Positions 16,042 through 17,267 of a stretch of 17,267 nt of DNA are shown piece after piece. The notes beneath the pieces were generated by a model that was not told where the DNA came from, did not search any database, and saw nothing but the letters and a program-made list of their open reading frames with translations. Every line of letters begins with the position of its first letter. The stretch's first letter is position 1. A program made the position numbers and the translations under genes. Origin of the DNA: Treponema sp. UBA7590 (lineage in GTDB: Bacteria; Spirochaetota; Spirochaetia; Treponematales; Treponemataceae); the NCBI GenBank assembly GCA_002478955.1, contig DLKK01000061.1:1502-18768 (forward strand). The letters run 5' to 3'.

Positions 16042-16207
16042 ATTAAAAGGAGAGATTAATCAGGATGCTGCTGATATATATTAAGAAATCAAGATGTCAC
16101 CCAGGTTTAAAACTTTCCACTTGCAGATTCCGACAGCCACAGTGTTTTTACATACTCTCTAATATATATAGTGATTGGATTTTCAGCCTATGTTGAGTAG
16201 TAAAAAA
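16042..16207. other. Non-coding stretch without recognised content
   Basis: Between the Rpn fragment and the 22-bp array this AT-rich stretch shows no gene, tRNA or clear promoter. It contains two TATATAT-rich spots (16075-16080 and 16162-16170). With 15696-15762 and 16208-16455 it forms the only long gene-poor interval of the window. Confidence 0.5.
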
Positions 16208-16361
16208 CAACTTGATTTTAGATAAGAAACAAGTTGGTTTTCACTGGAAATCAAGTTGCTTTTAACCAGAAAACAACTTGTTTTTAACTATAAACCAAGT
16301 TACTTTTAACCAAAAAACAACTTGATATTGAATGAATTTCAACTTGTTTTTTTAAGCAGGT
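16208..16361. repeat. Seven-unit array with exact 22-bp period (CAACTTG/CAAGTTG cores)
   Basis: Cores start at 16208, 16230, 16252, 16274, 16296, 16318 and 16340, always 22 bp apart. Six of the seven cores are CAACTTG or its complement CAAGTTG (order C,G,G,C,G,C,C at the central base); the fifth is CAAGTTA. The core plus flanks is an odd palindrome, AAAACAA-S-TTGTTTT. The rest of each unit tends toward TTTTAACYA then GAAAA and is less conserved. The period is not a multiple of three, so this is not a protein repeat. It ends 95 bp before the long Rpn gene. Confidence 0.85.
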
Positions 16362-16396
16362 TACAATCTTTCTGCCAACAAGCTTTTAAAAAAAAC

Positions 16397-16440
16397 TTGC
16401 AGAATTTTTTGTGAAGCATTTCCGTTTCTGCAATTTTTTT
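16397..16440 (+). terminator. Terminator-like hairpin upstream of the Rpn gene
   Basis: TTGCAGAA (16397-16404) and TTCTGCAA (16426-16433) are perfect complements with a 21-base loop, followed by seven T (16434-16440). It lies 15 bp before the ATG of the long Rpn gene, so it could shield that gene from transcription entering through the array. The large loop makes it weaker than usual. Confidence 0.45.
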
Positions 16441-16444
16441 GCGT

Positions 16445-16454
16445 TAACTAGTTA
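16445..16454. promoter_or_regulatory. 10-bp palindrome next to the Rpn start
   Basis: TAACTAGTTA is a perfect palindrome ending 1 base before the ATG, where a ribosome site would be expected but is absent. It could be an operator or part of a -10 region; chance is also possible for a 10-mer. Confidence 0.25.
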
Positions 16455-16455
16455 T

Positions 16456-17267
16456 ATGGAAAACTTAGAAAAAAATATCTACCGCATAAAGCCGGTTGAG
16501 GAGCTTCGCTTCACTGACGACTTTATGTTCTGCCACGTGATGAAAAGCCCTGAAATATGCAAGGGCGTTATCGAGCGTCTTCTTGGAATCAAGGTTGAAA
16601 AAATCGAGTACCCGGAACTCCAGAAGGAAATCCGTCCGTACTACAGCGCGCACGGAATCCGCATGGATGTCTATGTAAAAGACTCTGACCGCATTTTTGA
16701 CATTGAAATGCAAACAACAATCCCGGATGATTTGCCGCGACGTATGCGTTATTACCAAAGCATGATAGACGTTAACTCACTGATTTCCGGCAGCGAGTAC
16801 GAAACCCTAAAGGAAAGCTATGTTATATTCCTCTGCACAAAAGATCCTTTCGGACTGAACCTGCCGGTATACACGTTCAAAACAGCCTGCAAGGAGGCGA
16901 AAGACTTTGTACTGGATGACGGAATCAACAAACTGTTCTTCAATGCGAGCGCCTTTGACTCGGAGAAAAATCTTGAAATAAAGGGCTTCTTGGGTTATCT
17001 TTGTAGCGGAAAACCTTCCGACCATTTCACAGAAAACCTGGAGCAGCGTGTCGAAAGGATGAAACTCAACGAGATATTCAGGAGCGACTATATGATGGAC
17101 GCACTACCACTACACGACGCAAGACGAGCCGGGCTAAAAGAAGGACGCATTGAAGGTTTAGCAGAAGGTGCCAAGAACAAGGCTATTGAAACTGCAAGAA
17201 AGATGTTTGAGAAAAACATCTCAGCAGAAATAATCGCTGAATGTACTGGGCTTTCTTTGGAAGAAGT
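16456..17267 (+). CDS. Rpn family recombination-promoting nuclease / PD-(D/E)XK transposase-like protein, partial
   Basis: The frame is open for 270 codons and runs off the right window edge. The start LRFTDDFMFCHVM (17-29) and the core RMDVYVKD (69-76) with FDIEMQ (81-86) give the PD-(D/E)XK active-site pattern D71 ... E84-x-Q86, typical of the Rpn/PDDEXK_2 group. RMRYYQSMID (96-105) follows. The C-terminal part has the EQRVERMKLNEIFRSDYMMDA-type segment (about 196-216), then four-residue repeats LKEG-RIEG-LAEG (227-238). Rpn proteins are DNases that raise recombination and are reported as anti-phage toxins with an intragenic short inhibitor. No Shine-Dalgarno precedes the ATG. The end of the gene is not in the window. 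Confidence 0.88.
   Translation, partial: MENLEKNIYRIKPVEELRFTDDFMFCHVMKSPEICKGVIERLLGIKVEKIEYPELQKEIRPYYSAHGIRMDVYVKDSDRIFDIEMQTTIPDDLPRRMRYYQSMIDVNSLISGSEYETLKESYVIFLCTKDPFGLNLPVYTFKTACKEAKDFVLDDGINKLFFNASAFDSEKNLEIKGFLGYLCSGKPSDHFTENLEQRVERMKLNEIFRSDYMMDALPLHDARRAGLKEGRIEGLAEGAKNKAIETARKMFEKNISAEIIAECTGLSLEE
17080..17094 (+). promoter_or_regulatory. Candidate internal start (short Rpn form) inside the Rpn gene
   Basis: AGGAG (17080-17084), 7 bases, then ATG (17092-17094, codon 213) lies in frame within the long gene, a far better initiation site than the gene's own start. The same AGGAG-N7-ATG is kept in the truncated copy on the minus strand. It would yield a C-terminal short protein from the same frame. 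Confidence 0.45.

Noticed and set aside
16065..16196. A 43-codon plus-strand frame with a good AAAAGGAGAG ribosome site 10 bases upstream, just before the 22-bp array
   Set aside because: The residue composition looks random, no domain or signal is seen, and the ribosome-site match alone is weak support in AT-rich DNA. It could be revisited if translation data exist.
16208..16361. CRISPR array
   Set aside because: The conserved core is only about 7 bp and the period is 22 bp, far too short for CRISPR repeats and spacers, and no cas gene is present.
15763..17267. An insertion sequence bounded by terminal inverted repeats
   Set aside because: The inverted similarity is between coding parts of two Rpn copies, not short terminal repeats, and no target-site duplication was found.

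Overview
The window looks like a chromosomal segment of a spirochaete, most likely a Treponema-type organism. This is inferred from moderately AT-rich DNA, the gene families present (two SpoIIE/RsbU phosphatases with a STAS protein next to grpE-dnaK-dnaJ, a ThrH-type phosphatase, an ammonia-dependent AsnA, a divergent polysaccharide deacetylase) and an Rpn/PD-(D/E)XK 'transposase' gene. No rRNA, tRNA or CRISPR array was seen.

Layout. From about 15,014 down to 1 every gene lies on the minus strand, so the transcriptional order runs right to left. (1) Deacetylase - tsaD - tyrA (15014 to 11814), spaced 24 and 15 bp. (2) apt - asnA - a 327-residue protein - an RluA-type pseudouridine synthase (11683 to 8142), spaced 12, 24 and 11 bp, started by a good promoter that seems to give a leaderless apt mRNA. 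(3) The chaperone set grpE, dnaK, dnaJ (8067 to 4097), with a non-coding repeat between grpE and dnaK and a clear terminator between dnaK and dnaJ. No hrcA gene and no CIRCE element are visible. (4) A signalling operon of two membrane-anchored PP2C/SpoIIE phosphatases and a STAS protein (3944 to beyond position 1), whose STAS domain has alanine at the usual phospho-serine site.

The plus strand carries thrH (15090-15695), which diverges from the deacetylase through a shared, nearly symmetric promoter region, and a gene for an Rpn/PD-(D/E)XK nuclease (16456 to beyond the window end).

The accessory part is 15,700-17,267. It holds (a) the C-terminal third of a second Rpn-type gene on the minus strand, without its nuclease domain but with an intact end and a good internal Shine-Dalgarno and ATG; (b) an array of seven units with an exact 22-bp period, each carrying a 7-bp CAACTTG/CAAGTTG core; (c) a terminator-like hairpin; and (d) the long Rpn gene. 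Published work on Rpn proteins describes the long form as a toxic nuclease and a separately translated C-terminal short form as its inhibitor, with variable four-residue repeats in the tail. The stand-alone fragment, the matching internal start inside the long gene and the changed number of xxEG repeats fit that picture. This is the most interesting region of the window.
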